The notes beneath the pieces are model-generated. The model made no database searches. It saw nothing but the letters and a program-made list of their open reading frames with translations, and had not been told where the DNA came from. Shown here in pieces: positions 1 to 8,286 of a stretch of 53,222 bases of DNA. Position 1 is the stretch's first letter, and each line of letters opens with the position of its first letter. A program made the position numbers and the translations under genes. The stretch is from positions 1 to 53,222 of the forward strand of contig SVGW01000011.1 in NCBI GenBank assembly GCA_015056125.1, written 5' to 3'. Source of the stretch: Clostridiales bacterium. Its GTDB lineage: Bacteria > Bacillota > Clostridia > Christensenellales > Aristaeellaceae.

Positions 1-2
1 AG

Positions 3-98
3 CGAAAGGGAGAATTGCGACCGGTAGGAAGCAAGGCGACCTTTGAGCTCGCGGAATACGGCCCTTCGACGCATCCCAGGGGTTTTTTGACAGTCTGA
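3..98 (+). CDS. C-terminal end of an unrecognised protein (partial)
   Basis: An open frame runs in from before the window and stops at 96-98, directly before a terminator hairpin. The visible 31 residues are rich in Gly, Pro and Arg and end in PRGFLTV. I do not recognise the family. Another reading frame stops at 88-90, so the frame choice is uncertain, and the stretch could be non-coding repeat sequence. Confidence 0.25.
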   Translation, partial: RKGELRPVGSKATFELAEYGPSTHPRGFLTV

Positions 99-126
99 AA
101 TGACCGCTCTATGCGGTCATTTTTGC
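98..126 (+). terminator. Rho-independent terminator
   Basis: A 9-bp stem (99-107 with 113-121) with loop TCTAT is followed by a T-run. It faces the plus-strand gene that enters from the left and also lies downstream of the minus-strand glycoside hydrolase. Confidence 0.7.
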
Positions 127-186
127 GTTTACCGGGTTTCTCTATGCCCTTGGCATGATAAAAATCATACTGTTTTTTTGAGTTGG

Positions 187-3100
187 TTAATCATTCATTT
201 CTTCCACTGTAGGCACAGTAATCAATCCCAGGCCCGTGAGCCAATAGGATTCAGACCAGGAAGCTCCGGTGGTACGCCAGGCATTGGGCCCAATCCAAAG
301 ATCGGTCACGTCTGCCTTATGCACGGGCCCAAAGGCATTCTCCCTGTGTCCCAGCACGGTCAGCGCAATTTCATGCTTCCCGGCTTCCAATTGGCCCAAT
401 TCCATCTTGTAGGGCGGATAGATGATATGGCCCATATCGCGTCCATCCACCTTTACCCGCACGGCAGCACCCCGGTAATGAGGCACGGTCAGGGTAATCT
501 TTCCGCCCTTGCTTTCCACCGGCACGTAATAGGTGATATTGCCGCCGTAGTGGGGCATTTCCTGGGTGGTGATGCTGGCAAAGCCCAGTTTTTCAGGGGC
601 TTTCACGATCAGTCGCTGCTCGCCCATAATCTTTACGCCGAAATCACCCAGCAGATAGCACCATTCCACATTGGTGCGGCGGCCAAAGGGCAGCGAAACT
701 TCAATGATGTTTTCTCCGATCGTAAGATCGCCCAGGGCCACGCAGCCAATGGATTTATCCACATACCAGCCCTCCGGTTTGGAAGAAACTTCCTTTCCGT
801 TGAAGCGAATCTTGGCTACCTCCGCATCCTCCAGGGCCAATTGCACATTTTTCACTTCAATAGCACTTTCTACCCGGAAGCGCAGCTTCACGCTATGGGG
901 GGCCGCTTCTTCCTTCACCGTCCAGGGCTGGGCCACCGCGCCCTGGCGCCCGGGCCAGCCGAGCTCGGCACGCAGCTCATTATCCGCCCGCAAAAGCTCC
1001 TGAGCCGGGCGATAGGCACCGTCATCCAGGGCGAATTCTGCTTTATCCAGCAGGCATACATTCTTTTCATCCAGAGAATAGGGAACCATGGCAGGCACGG
1101 AAAGAGTAGTGATCTTGCCGGCAGCTTCCTTGCAGGGCGCTGCCTCCGCTTCGCTGTTGTCCAGATACAAAAGCAGGCTATCGTAATCATAGAGCTTAGC
1201 GGTAATCACCGTGCGGCCATTTTCCGCCTTGGCATGGGCCGGGTAAATTTCGCCCGTTTGGGTATCATATACCTTCACGGCATATTCGCCCTTCACTATC
1301 ACGCGGATATCCTCGCCCTGGGGAATATCTTTATTATAGGGCTCCTGAGAATGAGCCAGGAACAGCCACAGGCCATCCCCGTCCTGACGAAGCTGATGAA
1401 TCAGATTGCCGGTACGATTGCCCCGTGCGGAGCGGATATCAATCAGGCGCACATCCTCCAGGGCATTGAGCACCGCTTCCTGGCTGAATTCTGCCTTTTC
1501 TGCTTTCTCCCAAAGCTGGGCACCCCGGCTGGAGGGCACGGCATCCACAAGCTTTGGCGCATCGCCCAGGAAAATCAGCTGGCCGCCTGCCGCCTGGAAG
1601 GCCTCCAGCCGCTCCAGGGTGGAGGCGCGCAGGGTTTCGCAGCCAGGCACCACGATAGCGTCATAGACCATTTCGCCCACCTGAAGGGGGGCGCCGCCTT
1701 GTTCGCACTGGCTGGGAAGCAAAGATTCGCTGATGAAATCAAAGTCAATGCCGCCGGTGAGCAGCCATTTGGTAAGGCCCTTAAAATGCTCGTCCATCTG
1801 CTGGCGCACGCCAAAGGTTTGCTCTTCCGGGCCCCAGTGGAGCCAATAGCTTTCCACAGGATGAATCACGCCCACCTTCACCACGGGCTTGCCCCGGGTG
1901 AGCGCCGTATTCAGGCGGGCAAAATGATTTTCCACGCAGTCGTAATCCTGCCACCAAGGGGATTGATAGCTGATGGAGGCAGGATAATCGCGCTTGGCTT
2001 CGCCCTTCATGGATACCCAGGAAAGATGCTGCACCCGCACGGTCACGCCCAGGGCGGCCTGCCAATCGCCGTGAAGCTTATGGCCCCTGAAATCAAAGGC
2101 CCAGCCGGTCACGCCGTAAAGCTCGCTCAGCACGCCGGGCCGTCCGTACTGATGGGCGGCGGACTGGGCCTGCTTGGCGGTGGTAAATTCAAAATACGCG
2201 CAGAGCATATCAATCCCCGGCAATTGGAAGCTGCGGTAGGAACGCATGGCTTCGCCCAGAGCCGCCGTCTGGCTCTTGAGGGTGGGTTCCTCCATCATAT
2301 GGCCGGTGAGCATCAGATTATGCTCCTGGCACCATTTGCCGCACTGATCGGCAAAGGCTTCGGCAAAGCGCTCGGCAATATGATCGTGATAATGATAGCG
2401 GATCAGGGATGTTTTTTCATCTGGCAGTTCCCAGAGCAGTTCCGGCAGATGGGCCACGATATCCTCGCCGTATGCCGCCATAAAGGTGGTGGGCACATCA
2501 TCGGACCAAGGGAGAATCACATCCTTGGATTCGGTGGCAAAGGCCAGGGTGCTCTTCCTGGAAAACTGAGGTTCATCCGTAAAGATGGCGGGAACCACGC
2601 CGCCAAAATCCTTGCCCACGGCTTCCAGATAGCGCTCGTAGGTCACTTCAATAAAGCGCTGAATGGTGGCCTTATCCAGGGTATTGGCATAGGTTTGATT
2701 ATTATACCAGGGACTGGGCAGATTGGTTTCCACATAGGCATACCATTTATAGCCCTTGGCTTCTTCATGTTCCCCAATGGGCTTTCCCGATACCAGGCAG
2801 CCCTTTTCATCCAGCACCACATCATAGCAGGAAAGAAGATAACCGTTTTCCGATCTGCTGGTACGGCCGGACATTTCATAAATATACTTTTCCTTCTCAT
2901 CTTTGGCATAAGGACGGGTGGTAAACAGCAGATGACGGGCCCGATATTTTTCATCCTTGGTTACCAGGCCGCCAGCAGCGCCGGAGGGCCAGCGGTCCTC
3001 GTCATAGAGCCAGGCCAGCATCTTTTCTTCCCGGCATTTTTCCACGCAGGCTTTGATCAGATCCATATGCTCATCGCTGAGATAAGGGGTGGCCATCCCG

Positions 3101-3282
3101 GTGCGCACATGCATATGCGCGCCGCCCAGGCCCATTTTTTTCATCACTTCCAATTGCCAGAGCAATTCTTCCTTTTCCAGCTGACAATTCCATGCCCAAA
3201 AGGGCGTGCCCCGGTATTCGCTGCCGGGATTTTGAAATAATTCTTTCGAAAGCTGCTTTTCTTTGCTATGGGGATACAGCAT
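187..3282 (-). CDS. GH106-like glycoside hydrolase (alpha-L-rhamnosidase-related)
   Basis: Protein of about 1031 aa. The N-terminus carries the pattern of large GH106-type (Glyco_hydro_106) enzymes: GTPFWAWN near residue 27, MGLGGAHMHVRTGM near 50, then LYDEDRWPSG, and FTDEPQF near 240. The C-terminal half looks like beta-sandwich domains. GH106 enzymes remove terminal rhamnose from plant polysaccharides; rhamnose specificity here is inferred from the family only. No signal peptide is visible, so it probably works in the cytoplasm on imported oligosaccharides. The start at 3282 follows GGAGGT at 7 nt; the open frame extends 24 codons further upstream without a good ribosome site. It is divergent from an AraC regulator, the likely activator. 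Confidence 0.65.
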   Translation of the reverse strand: MLYPHSKEKQLSKELFQNPGSEYRGTPFWAWNCQLEKEELLWQLEVMKKMGLGGAHMHVRTGMATPYLSDEHMDLIKACVEKCREEKMLAWLYDEDRWPSGAAGGLVTKDEKYRARHLLFTTRPYAKDEKEKYIYEMSGRTSRSENGYLLSCYDVVLDEKGCLVSGKPIGEHEEAKGYKWYAYVETNLPSPWYNNQTYANTLDKATIQRFIEVTYERYLEAVGKDFGGVVPAIFTDEPQFSRKSTLAFATESKDVILPWSDDVPTTFMAAYGEDIVAHLPELLWELPDEKTSLIRYHYHDHIAERFAEAFADQCGKWCQEHNLMLTGHMMEEPTLKSQTAALGEAMRSYRSFQLPGIDMLCAYFEFTTAKQAQSAAHQYGRPGVLSELYGVTGWAFDFRGHKLHGDWQAALGVTVRVQHLSWVSMKGEAKRDYPASISYQSPWWQDYDCVENHFARLNTALTRGKPVVKVGVIHPVESYWLHWGPEEQTFGVRQQMDEHFKGLTKWLLTGGIDFDFISESLLPSQCEQGGAPLQVGEMVYDAIVVPGCETLRASTLERLEAFQAAGGQLIFLGDAPKLVDAVPSSRGAQLWEKAEKAEFSQEAVLNALEDVRLIDIRSARGNRTGNLIHQLRQDGDGLWLFLAHSQEPYNKDIPQGEDIRVIVKGEYAVKVYDTQTGEIYPAHAKAENGRTVITAKLYDYDSLLLYLDNSEAEAAPCKEAAGKITTLSVPAMVPYSLDEKNVCLLDKAEFALDDGAYRPAQELLRADNELRAELGWPGRQGAVAQPWTVKEEAAPHSVKLRFRVESAIEVKNVQLALEDAEVAKIRFNGKEVSSKPEGWYVDKSIGCVALGDLTIGENIIEVSLPFGRRTNVEWCYLLGDFGVKIMGEQRLIVKAPEKLGFASITTQEMPHYGGNITYYVPVESKGGKITLTVPHYRGAAVRVKVDGRDMGHIIYPPYKMELGQLEAGKHEIALTVLGHRENAFGPVHKADVTDLWIGPNAWRTTGASWSESYWLTGLGLITVPTVEEMND

Positions 3283-3309
3283 CCATGCCACCTCCGTATA
3301 TTTTTCTGG

Positions 3310-3339
3310 TTGACAACATTGTAGCGCTGGATTTAAAAT
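3310..3339 (+). promoter_or_regulatory. Promoter of the first araC gene
   Basis: TTGACA (3310-3315) and TAAAAT (3334-3339) with an 18-nt spacer, about 50 nt before the start codon. It overlaps the opposing glycoside hydrolase promoter, so the regulator and its target share about 100 bp of control DNA. Confidence 0.6.
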
Positions 3340-3346
3340 AATTACA
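3318..3346 (-). promoter_or_regulatory. Probable activator-dependent promoter of the GH106-like gene
   Basis: On the minus strand a TACAAT -10 (3318-3323) lies 17 nt from a poor -35 (TGTAAT, 3341-3346). A good -10 with a weak -35 suits activation by the divergent AraC protein. It overlaps the plus-strand araC promoter. Confidence 0.4.
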
Positions 3347-3389
3347 CGCCCCATTTTTGCAATTTTATTCTTTTTTCAGGGGGTATTTT

Positions 3390-4244
3390 ATGATTTTACA
3401 GCAATATTCTGCCCAGCGCCATCTGGATGAAGATAAATTGAGCATCCGCCGCCTCACCCCCCTTGCCGATGCGCTCCACAGCCATGATTTTCTGGAATTG
3501 GTGTATGTAACCAAGGGGTACGCCATTCAGCAGCTGGGGGCCGATACCATGCGCCTCTCCCCCGGGGATTTTTTCATTCTTGATTTTGGCGCCTTCCACC
3601 GCTATGTGGAAACAGACAACTTTGAAATTATCAATTGTCTTTTCGCCCCGGAGTATATGGATAGGATGCTGGTAAACTCGCCTTCGCTTTCCTCGCTCCT
3701 GGAACGGCGTCAACTGGGGGCACCCTTTGCCCATGCCCATCTGGCCAATTATATTTATCACGATGATACCGGGCATATCCTTTCCCTATTTGAAGCCATG
3801 GAGCAAGAGTATCGCCAGAAGGCTGCCGGGTATCAGGAAATCATCCGCTGCCATGTGATTGAAGCGCTGGTGCATGCTGCGCGCCTGGCCGCTTCTGCCG
3901 TCACTTCTGCCAAAATGCACCCTGCCGCAGCCGCCATGGCAGAATATTTGCAGGAGCATTTTGCACTCCCTCTTTCCCTCTCTTCCCTCAGCGCCTATTT
4001 GGGCTACACCCCGCAATACTTGAGCGCTCTTTTTCACAGCGAAACGGGCATGAGCCTGAGCGCTTATTTGCAAAGGGTGCGGGTGGAAAAAAGCTGCCGC
4101 CTGCTCCAGGAAACCAGGGAGCCGGTATCCCGCATTGCTCAGGAAGTGGGCTATTGCGATTTAAAGCATTTTAACGCTGTGTTTCGGCGGCATACCGGGC
4201 TTTCTCCCCGGGAATACCGCGCCCGTTGTGCTGCCGCAAAATAA
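3390..4244 (+). CDS. AraC-family regulator with N-terminal cupin
   Basis: Transcription regulator of about 284 aa. Residues 1-100 form a cupin-like sensor (GDFFILDFGAFHRY). The C-terminal ~105 residues hold the two helix-turn-helix motifs of AraC proteins: LSSLSAYLGYTPQYLSALF and later ISRIAQEVGY-type sequence with the closing FRRHTGLSPREYR. The start at 3390 is preceded by GGGGG at 7 nt; the open frame extends 11 codons further upstream. It is divergent from the GH106-like gene and probably activates it in response to a sugar. Its stop codon touches the -35 box of the next promoter, so the cob locus begins immediately after it. Confidence 0.85.
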   Translation: MILQQYSAQRHLDEDKLSIRRLTPLADALHSHDFLELVYVTKGYAIQQLGADTMRLSPGDFFILDFGAFHRYVETDNFEIINCLFAPEYMDRMLVNSPSLSSLLERRQLGAPFAHAHLANYIYHDDTGHILSLFEAMEQEYRQKAAGYQEIIRCHVIEALVHAARLAASAVTSAKMHPAAAAMAEYLQEHFALPLSLSSLSAYLGYTPQYLSALFHSETGMSLSAYLQRVRVEKSCRLLQETREPVSRIAQEVGYCDLKHFNAVFRRHTGLSPREYRARCAAAK

Positions 4245-4273
4245 TTGACGTGCTGCGGCTTTCGTGGTATCAT
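4245..4273 (+). promoter_or_regulatory. Promoter of the cobalamin operon
   Basis: TTGACG (4245-4250), a 17-nt spacer and TATCAT (4268-4273). Transcription would start near 4280, just ahead of the cobalamin aptamer. Confidence 0.75.
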
Positions 4274-4289
4274 GAAACAGAAAATTGAA

Positions 4290-4475
4290 TCGGCAGTCAG
4301 GGTGCCAGGAGCATGCTTTATGCTCCGGTGAAAAGGGAAGCCGGTGAAAATCCGGCGCAACAGCCATTACTGTGTTATGGTAGGCCAGCTGCCTATGCCA
4401 TTGGATGTGCATCCGAGAAGGCGCAGCGGCCGCAGAAATTGGATCCGGCCATTCAGCCAGGAAACCTGCCTTGCC
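4290..4475 (+). promoter_or_regulatory. Cobalamin (B12) riboswitch, cob operon
   Basis: The conserved aptamer elements appear in order: GGTGCC (4301), GGGAAGCCGGTGAAAATCC near 4336, an ACTGT block near 4368, and the 3' element CAGCCAGGAAACCTGCC (4454-4470). A bulged hairpin follows at about 4476-4500 (TGCCCAAGAAAA pairing with TTTTCTGGGCA) with no T-run. Control may therefore be at translation initiation, with coenzyme B12 turning the operon off. It sits directly before the cobD remnant and cobT-cobC. Confidence 0.88.
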
Positions 4476-4595
4476 TGCCCAAGAAAACGATTTTCTGGGC
4501 AAGGGAAAATGCGTGTTCAGCGGGGATGGCTTTCATCCGCGCTGTTCCTGTGCCCTCCTTTGCCAGTGGGGGCTATTTTATTAGGCGGAACGCCT

Positions 4596-5318
4596 GTGAA
4601 TCACGGCGGCAATGTATGGGAAGGAAATCATCCTGAAATTTGGCTGGATTTTTCCGCTAATCTTCGGCCGGAGGGCACGCCCAAATGGGCTATGGCGGCC
4701 ATGGTGGATGCCCTGAAAAGCGTGCACTATTATCCCGATCGCCCCATGAAAAGGGCCAGGGAAGGCCTGGCCGCTTATGCTGGCGTTCCAAGCGATTTCA
4801 TTTTGCCCACAGCCGGTGGAGCGGCCGCCATTGATCTTGTACTCCAGCGTTCATCTGGCTGCGTATACACCCTGCAGTCCACTTTCGGCGAATATGCTCA
4901 GCGGGCCGCCACCCATGGAAGAATGCATGCAATCTGCTTTGGGCTTTCGCCCAATTATCTGCGCTTGGCTGTAAAAACGGAAGAAGAAAATGAACGGCTG
5001 ACTCATGAATTGGAGGATATGGAAACTGTCGATCTGATCGTCCTCCCCGGCACAAAGAATACCATTGAGGATTTAATCGATCTGCGCAATCGCGGCATAG
5101 ATGCCGCCATCATCCACCATGCCCGAAAGGGCGGCATGGTGATTGGCGTATGCGGCGGTTATCAGATGCTGGGTCGAGTGCTTCATGATCCGGATCATGT
5201 GGAATCCCGCGTGCCCCATCTGGCGGGGCTTGATTTGCTGGATATGGAAGTGACCTTCTTCCGGGAAAAGCATACGGCGCAGGCCGGCCAGCACAGCGCA
5301 GCGATATTTTCAAAGTGA
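4596..5318 (+). pseudogene. Collapsed cobD-cobQ chimera (decayed)
   Basis: One open frame joins pieces of two cobalamin genes. From the GTG at 4596, residues such as NHGGNVW, LDFSANLRPEGTP and LPTAGGAAAIDLVL match the N-terminus of threonine-phosphate decarboxylase (CobD). Near 4941 it jumps to what looks like the CobD C-terminus (NYLRLAVKTEEENERL). Near 5028 it passes into the C-terminal glutaminase part of cobyric acid synthase (CobQ: LIVLPGTKNTIEDL, VIGVCGGYQMLG). It stops at 5318, well short of the CobQ end. The CobD core with its PLP lysine and the CobQ synthetase half are absent, so neither activity is expected. The frame stays open across the joins, so an expressed chimera cannot be excluded. 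The open frame also extends upstream into the riboswitch, which is not likely to be coding. Confidence 0.75.
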
Positions 5319-5386
5319 ACCGTTTGCTGTATGCGGCAAGCTTCCTGATGCTTGCGCTGATTCTATTGGCTTACGTGATTTTGTGA
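5303..5386 (+). pseudogene. Remnant of the cbiB 3' end
   Basis: Out of frame with the preceding chimera, about 27 codons encode DIFKVNRLLYAAS followed by a hydrophobic stretch ending in AYVIL and a stop at 5384. This resembles the C-terminal membrane segment of adenosylcobinamide-phosphate synthase (CbiB/CobD), which normally sits beside cobQ and cobD. The rest of the gene is missing. The identification rests on a short match plus context. Confidence 0.5.
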
Positions 5387-5395
5387 GGTGAGATC

Positions 5396-5680
5396 GTGGC
5401 TGAACAGGCAAAAAACTATCGTTTTTTTCAAAATAAGGCGTGTGAATATTTTCCTTGCCACCAGGGCATCCCCGAAGAAGATTTCAACTGCCTATTCTGC
5501 TTCTGTCCCCTATATGCGCTGGGAAAGCGCTGCGGCGGAAATTTCACTTATACAGAAAAGGGCCGGAAGAGCTGCAAAAATTGCTCCCTTCCACATCGGC
5601 GGGAGCATTATGATACCGTGATGGATCGGTACGATGAAATTTTGTCCGTAGTGGAGCGCATGGACAGGGAGGATGTATGA
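5396..5680 (+). CDS. Cysteine-rich small-domain protein of cobalamin loci
   Basis: A 94-aa protein starting at GTG (5396) after AGGTGA. It contains many cysteines in pairs: CEYFPCHQ, CLFCFCPL, CGGNF and CKNCSLPH. This matches the cysteine-rich small domain (PF04071 type) found next to cobalamin genes, and it probably binds a metal. No biochemical role is known to me. Its stop overlaps the cobT start by 4 nt, so the two are probably co-translated. It is the first intact gene after the decayed cobD/cobQ/cbiB stretch. Confidence 0.7.
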   Translation: MAEQAKNYRFFQNKACEYFPCHQGIPEEDFNCLFCFCPLYALGKRCGGNFTYTEKGRKSCKNCSLPHRREHYDTVMDRYDEILSVVERMDREDV

Positions 5681-6696
5681 ACACAAAGGAACAGGCCCGT
5701 TTCCGCTGGGATCATATCGCTAAGCCATTACATTCCTTGGGAAAATTGGAAGATTTGATCGTGCAGCTGGCGGATATTCAGCAAACCCCTGATGTGCGCA
5801 TGGATCGGCGATGCGCCCTTATTTTCTGCGCCGATCACGGCGTGGTGGAAGAAGGGGTGAGCCAATCAGGCAGCGAAGTGACTGTCCTGGTGGCGCGCTC
5901 CATTGTGGAGGGAACCGCCAATATCAATTTGATGGCGGGTGCTTCCCATACCGATGTATTCGCCGTGGATATGGGCATGCTCACTGCCGTTTCCGGCGCC
6001 TTGGATTATCGCATCGCCCTGGGCACCCAGAATATGACGAAGGGCCCTGCCATGAGCCGCACCCAGGCAGAGCAGGCCCTGCAAGCAGGAATGGATCTGG
6101 TAGGCCAAATGAAGGAAAAAGGCTATCAAATCATTGCCACAGGAGAAATGGGCATTGGCAACACCACCGCTTCCACCGCCATGGCCTGCGCTTTGCTTGG
6201 CTGTGCTCCCGATGCGCTCACCGGCCGGGGCGCGGGCCTTTCCGATGCCGGGCTTGTGCGCAAGCGCTGGGCCATTGAAAGGGCGCTTTCTATGAATCGG
6301 CCCGATTCCAAGGATCCCGTGGATGTGCTGGCCAAGGTGGGCGGATTGGAAATTGCCGGGATGGCAGGGGCTTTTTTAGGGGGATGTAAGCACCGCATGC
6401 CCATTATTATCGATGGCGTGATCTCCGCCGTGGCGGCATGGACGGCCGCCTGCATCTGCCCGGAAGCAAAGGATTTTATGCTTCCTTCCCACATGAGCCG
6501 GGAACCTGCCATGAAGCGCATCATGGAAAAGATGAATCTGCAGCCCATTGTGCATGCCGATATGGCCCTGGGAGAAGGCACCGGGGCGGTATCCTTAATT
6601 CCTTTATTGGATATGGCGCTGCGGGTGTATCATGGCCCCCATACCTTTTTTGAACTTGGCATGGACGCCTACACATCCCAGGAGGAATCCATATGA
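5677..6696 (+). CDS. cobT: Nicotinate-nucleotide-dimethylbenzimidazole phosphoribosyltransferase
   Basis: CobT (339 aa, normal length) transfers phosphoribose from nicotinate mononucleotide to the lower-ligand base to give alpha-ribazole phosphate. Family features are visible: FCADHGVVEEGVSQSG near residue 50, TGEMGIGNTTASTA near 155, and the C-terminal ALGEGTGAV that holds the catalytic glutamate. It overlaps the cysteine-rich gene and cobU by 4 nt each. It acts in the cytoplasm in nucleotide-loop assembly, together with cobU, cobS and cobC downstream. Confidence 0.95.
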   Translation: MNTKEQARFRWDHIAKPLHSLGKLEDLIVQLADIQQTPDVRMDRRCALIFCADHGVVEEGVSQSGSEVTVLVARSIVEGTANINLMAGASHTDVFAVDMGMLTAVSGALDYRIALGTQNMTKGPAMSRTQAEQALQAGMDLVGQMKEKGYQIIATGEMGIGNTTASTAMACALLGCAPDALTGRGAGLSDAGLVRKRWAIERALSMNRPDSKDPVDVLAKVGGLEIAGMAGAFLGGCKHRMPIIIDGVISAVAAWTAACICPEAKDFMLPSHMSREPAMKRIMEKMNLQPIVHADMALGEGTGAVSLIPLLDMALRVYHGPHTFFELGMDAYTSQEESI

Positions 6697-7208
6697 TCGT
6701 ACTGGTAACGGGGGGAAGCGGCTGCGGCAAATCCACCTGGGCGGAAAAGCTGATTGCCGCATGGCCCAATGAAAAAAGAGTATATATCGCCACCATGCAG
6801 GTATATGATGAAGAATCGGTAAAAAGAGTGGAGCGCCACCGGGCCCAGCGGGCGGATAAGGGATTTTTCACCGTTGAATGCGAAAAGGATCTGGCTTCGG
6901 CCCATATTCCGGATGGCAGCATTGTGCTGCTGGAGGATTTGGTGAATCTGATGGCTAATGAAATGTTTGACGGCGGGGATATAGGGCGCATTCAGCCGGC
7001 CCTCAAGGATTTGGCCAGGCGATGCCAGCATCTGGTGATGGTGACCAACGACGTATTTTCAGATGGCGCCACCTATTCAGAATCCACAAAAGAATACCTG
7101 AAAAATCTGGCTGAAATCAACCGGCAGGCAGCCGAGATTGCCGATACGGTGGTAGAAGTGGTGTATTCCATCCCCGTGTGCGTGAAAGGAGCTATTCCAT
7201 GCGTATGA
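6693..7208 (+). CDS. cobU: Adenosylcobinamide kinase / cobinamide-phosphate guanylyltransferase
   Basis: CobU (171 aa) phosphorylates adenosylcobinamide and then activates it with GTP to AdoCbi-GDP. The P-loop GGSGCGKST is at residues 7-15, followed by YIATMQVYDEE and the ERHRAQR motif near residue 47 that carries the guanylylated histidine region. The LLEDLVNLMANEMF strand fits the family. It overlaps cobT by 4 nt and cobS by 10 nt. With CbiB lost upstream, this enzyme is the entry point for imported cobinamide. Confidence 0.93.
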   Translation: MIVLVTGGSGCGKSTWAEKLIAAWPNEKRVYIATMQVYDEESVKRVERHRAQRADKGFFTVECEKDLASAHIPDGSIVLLEDLVNLMANEMFDGGDIGRIQPALKDLARRCQHLVMVTNDVFSDGATYSESTKEYLKNLAEINRQAAEIADTVVEVVYSIPVCVKGAIPCV

Positions 7209-7960
7209 TCCGTTCTCTGATAATCGCATTTTCCACCTATTCTCGCATTCCCATGCCCCAGGTGGAATGGACGGATGAAAACCGTAAATACGCCATGTGC
7301 TTTTTCCCTTTAATCGGCGGGGTGATCGGCCTGCTTTTATGGGGCTGGCTGTGGCTCAGCGATGAACTGCATCTGGGGGGATTTCTTCGGGGCGCCTTGG
7401 GCGCGCTGCTGCCCTTGCTTGTGACCGGCGGCATCCATATGGATGGCTTCATGGATACCAGCGATGCCATGGCCTCCTGGCAAAGCAAAGAGCGGCGGCT
7501 GGAAATCCTCAAAGACAGCCACGTGGGCGCATTCGCCGTGATGGGCTGCGCGGGATATTTGCTCGCCCATGCCGCCATCTTAAGCGAAGCCTCCCTTCGG
7601 TCAGCGCCCCTGCTCCTTTGCGCTTTCATGCTTTCCCGGGCGCTGAGCGCCTGGGCCCTGGCCACGTTTCAAAGCGCCCGTCCCAGCGGCATGCTGGATA
7701 GCTTTGCCAAAGCCGCCCATCAGCGCCTCGTCACTTTAAGCTGTCTGGGATATCTTTTCCTGTGCCTGTTGATTTCCTTCATTGCCGGCGGAGCATTGGC
7801 TTTTGCGCTCCTTGCTGCCGCTGCCATTTGTCTCTTTTGCTACCGCCGCATGGCCTATAAATACTTTGGCGGCGTTACCGGCGATTTGGCCGGCTGGTTT
7901 GTGCAGATCACGGAGCTTTTGCTTTCAGCCGTAATTGTCTTGGGAGGAAAAATCGGATGA
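7199..7960 (+). CDS. cobS: Adenosylcobinamide-GDP ribazoletransferase (cobalamin synthase)
   Basis: CobS (253 aa) joins AdoCbi-GDP with alpha-ribazole (phosphate) at the membrane. It is a polytopic protein with several hydrophobic segments. The signature GGIHMDGFMDTSDA near residue 80 and the following ILKDSHVGAFAV match the family. The ATG at 7199 is preceded by AAAGGAG at 7 nt; an in-frame ATG 7 codons upstream has no comparable site. It overlaps the end of cobU and the start of the CobU-like gene. Confidence 0.93.
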   Translation: MRMIRSLIIAFSTYSRIPMPQVEWTDENRKYAMCFFPLIGGVIGLLLWGWLWLSDELHLGGFLRGALGALLPLLVTGGIHMDGFMDTSDAMASWQSKERRLEILKDSHVGAFAVMGCAGYLLAHAAILSEASLRSAPLLLCAFMLSRALSAWALATFQSARPSGMLDSFAKAAHQRLVTLSCLGYLFLCLLISFIAGGALAFALLAAAAICLFCYRRMAYKYFGGVTGDLAGWFVQITELLLSAVIVLGGKIG

Positions 7961-8286
7961 AGCTGTATATTGGCGGCGTATGCCAGGGACAGGAGGAATT
8001 GGCCCGAAAGGAAAACCCAGGCGGAGAATTTTTCTTTGATTTTCATGAAACGATCCGCAATGCGGTGATGAAAGACCAGCAGGATCCCCGCGCTTTTGCC
8101 CGTTCCTTCTGCGATGAGCATCCCCAAGCCATTGTGGTGGCCAATGAAGTGGGTGCCGGGGTGGTGCCCATGCTGGCGCAGGACCGGGCTTTCCGGGAAG
8201 CGGTGGGCCGGGCGCTGTGCAAAATCGCCCAGGAAGCAGAGCAGGTCACCCGCTGCGTGTGCGGAATCGGGGTGCGCATCAAATGA
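7957..8286 (+). CDS. CobU-like protein with a broken P-loop
   Basis: A 109-aa protein overlapping cobS and cobC by 4 nt each. The C-terminal half (VVANEVGAGVVPM, then a hydrophobic helix ending in GVRIK) resembles the CobU/CobP C-terminus (VSNEVGxGIVP). The N-terminal MKLYIGGVCQGQEE lines up with a P-loop in which the GKS/T lysine is replaced. It is shorter than CobU and lacks the RHRxxR motif. It is therefore likely a catalytically inactive CobU paralogue or accessory subunit. The fold assignment is fair; the function is unknown. Confidence 0.65.
   Translation: MKLYIGGVCQGQEELARKENPGGEFFFDFHETIRNAVMKDQQDPRAFARSFCDEHPQAIVVANEVGAGVVPMLAQDRAFREAVGRALCKIAQEAEQVTRCVCGIGVRIK

Noticed and set aside
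100-3240. A 1046-codon open frame on the plus strand
   Set aside because: It lies wholly antisense to the GH106-like gene, has low-complexity His/Gly-rich composition, no ribosome site and no family motifs. The same holds for the long antisense frames at 38077-40881 and 44885-47149.
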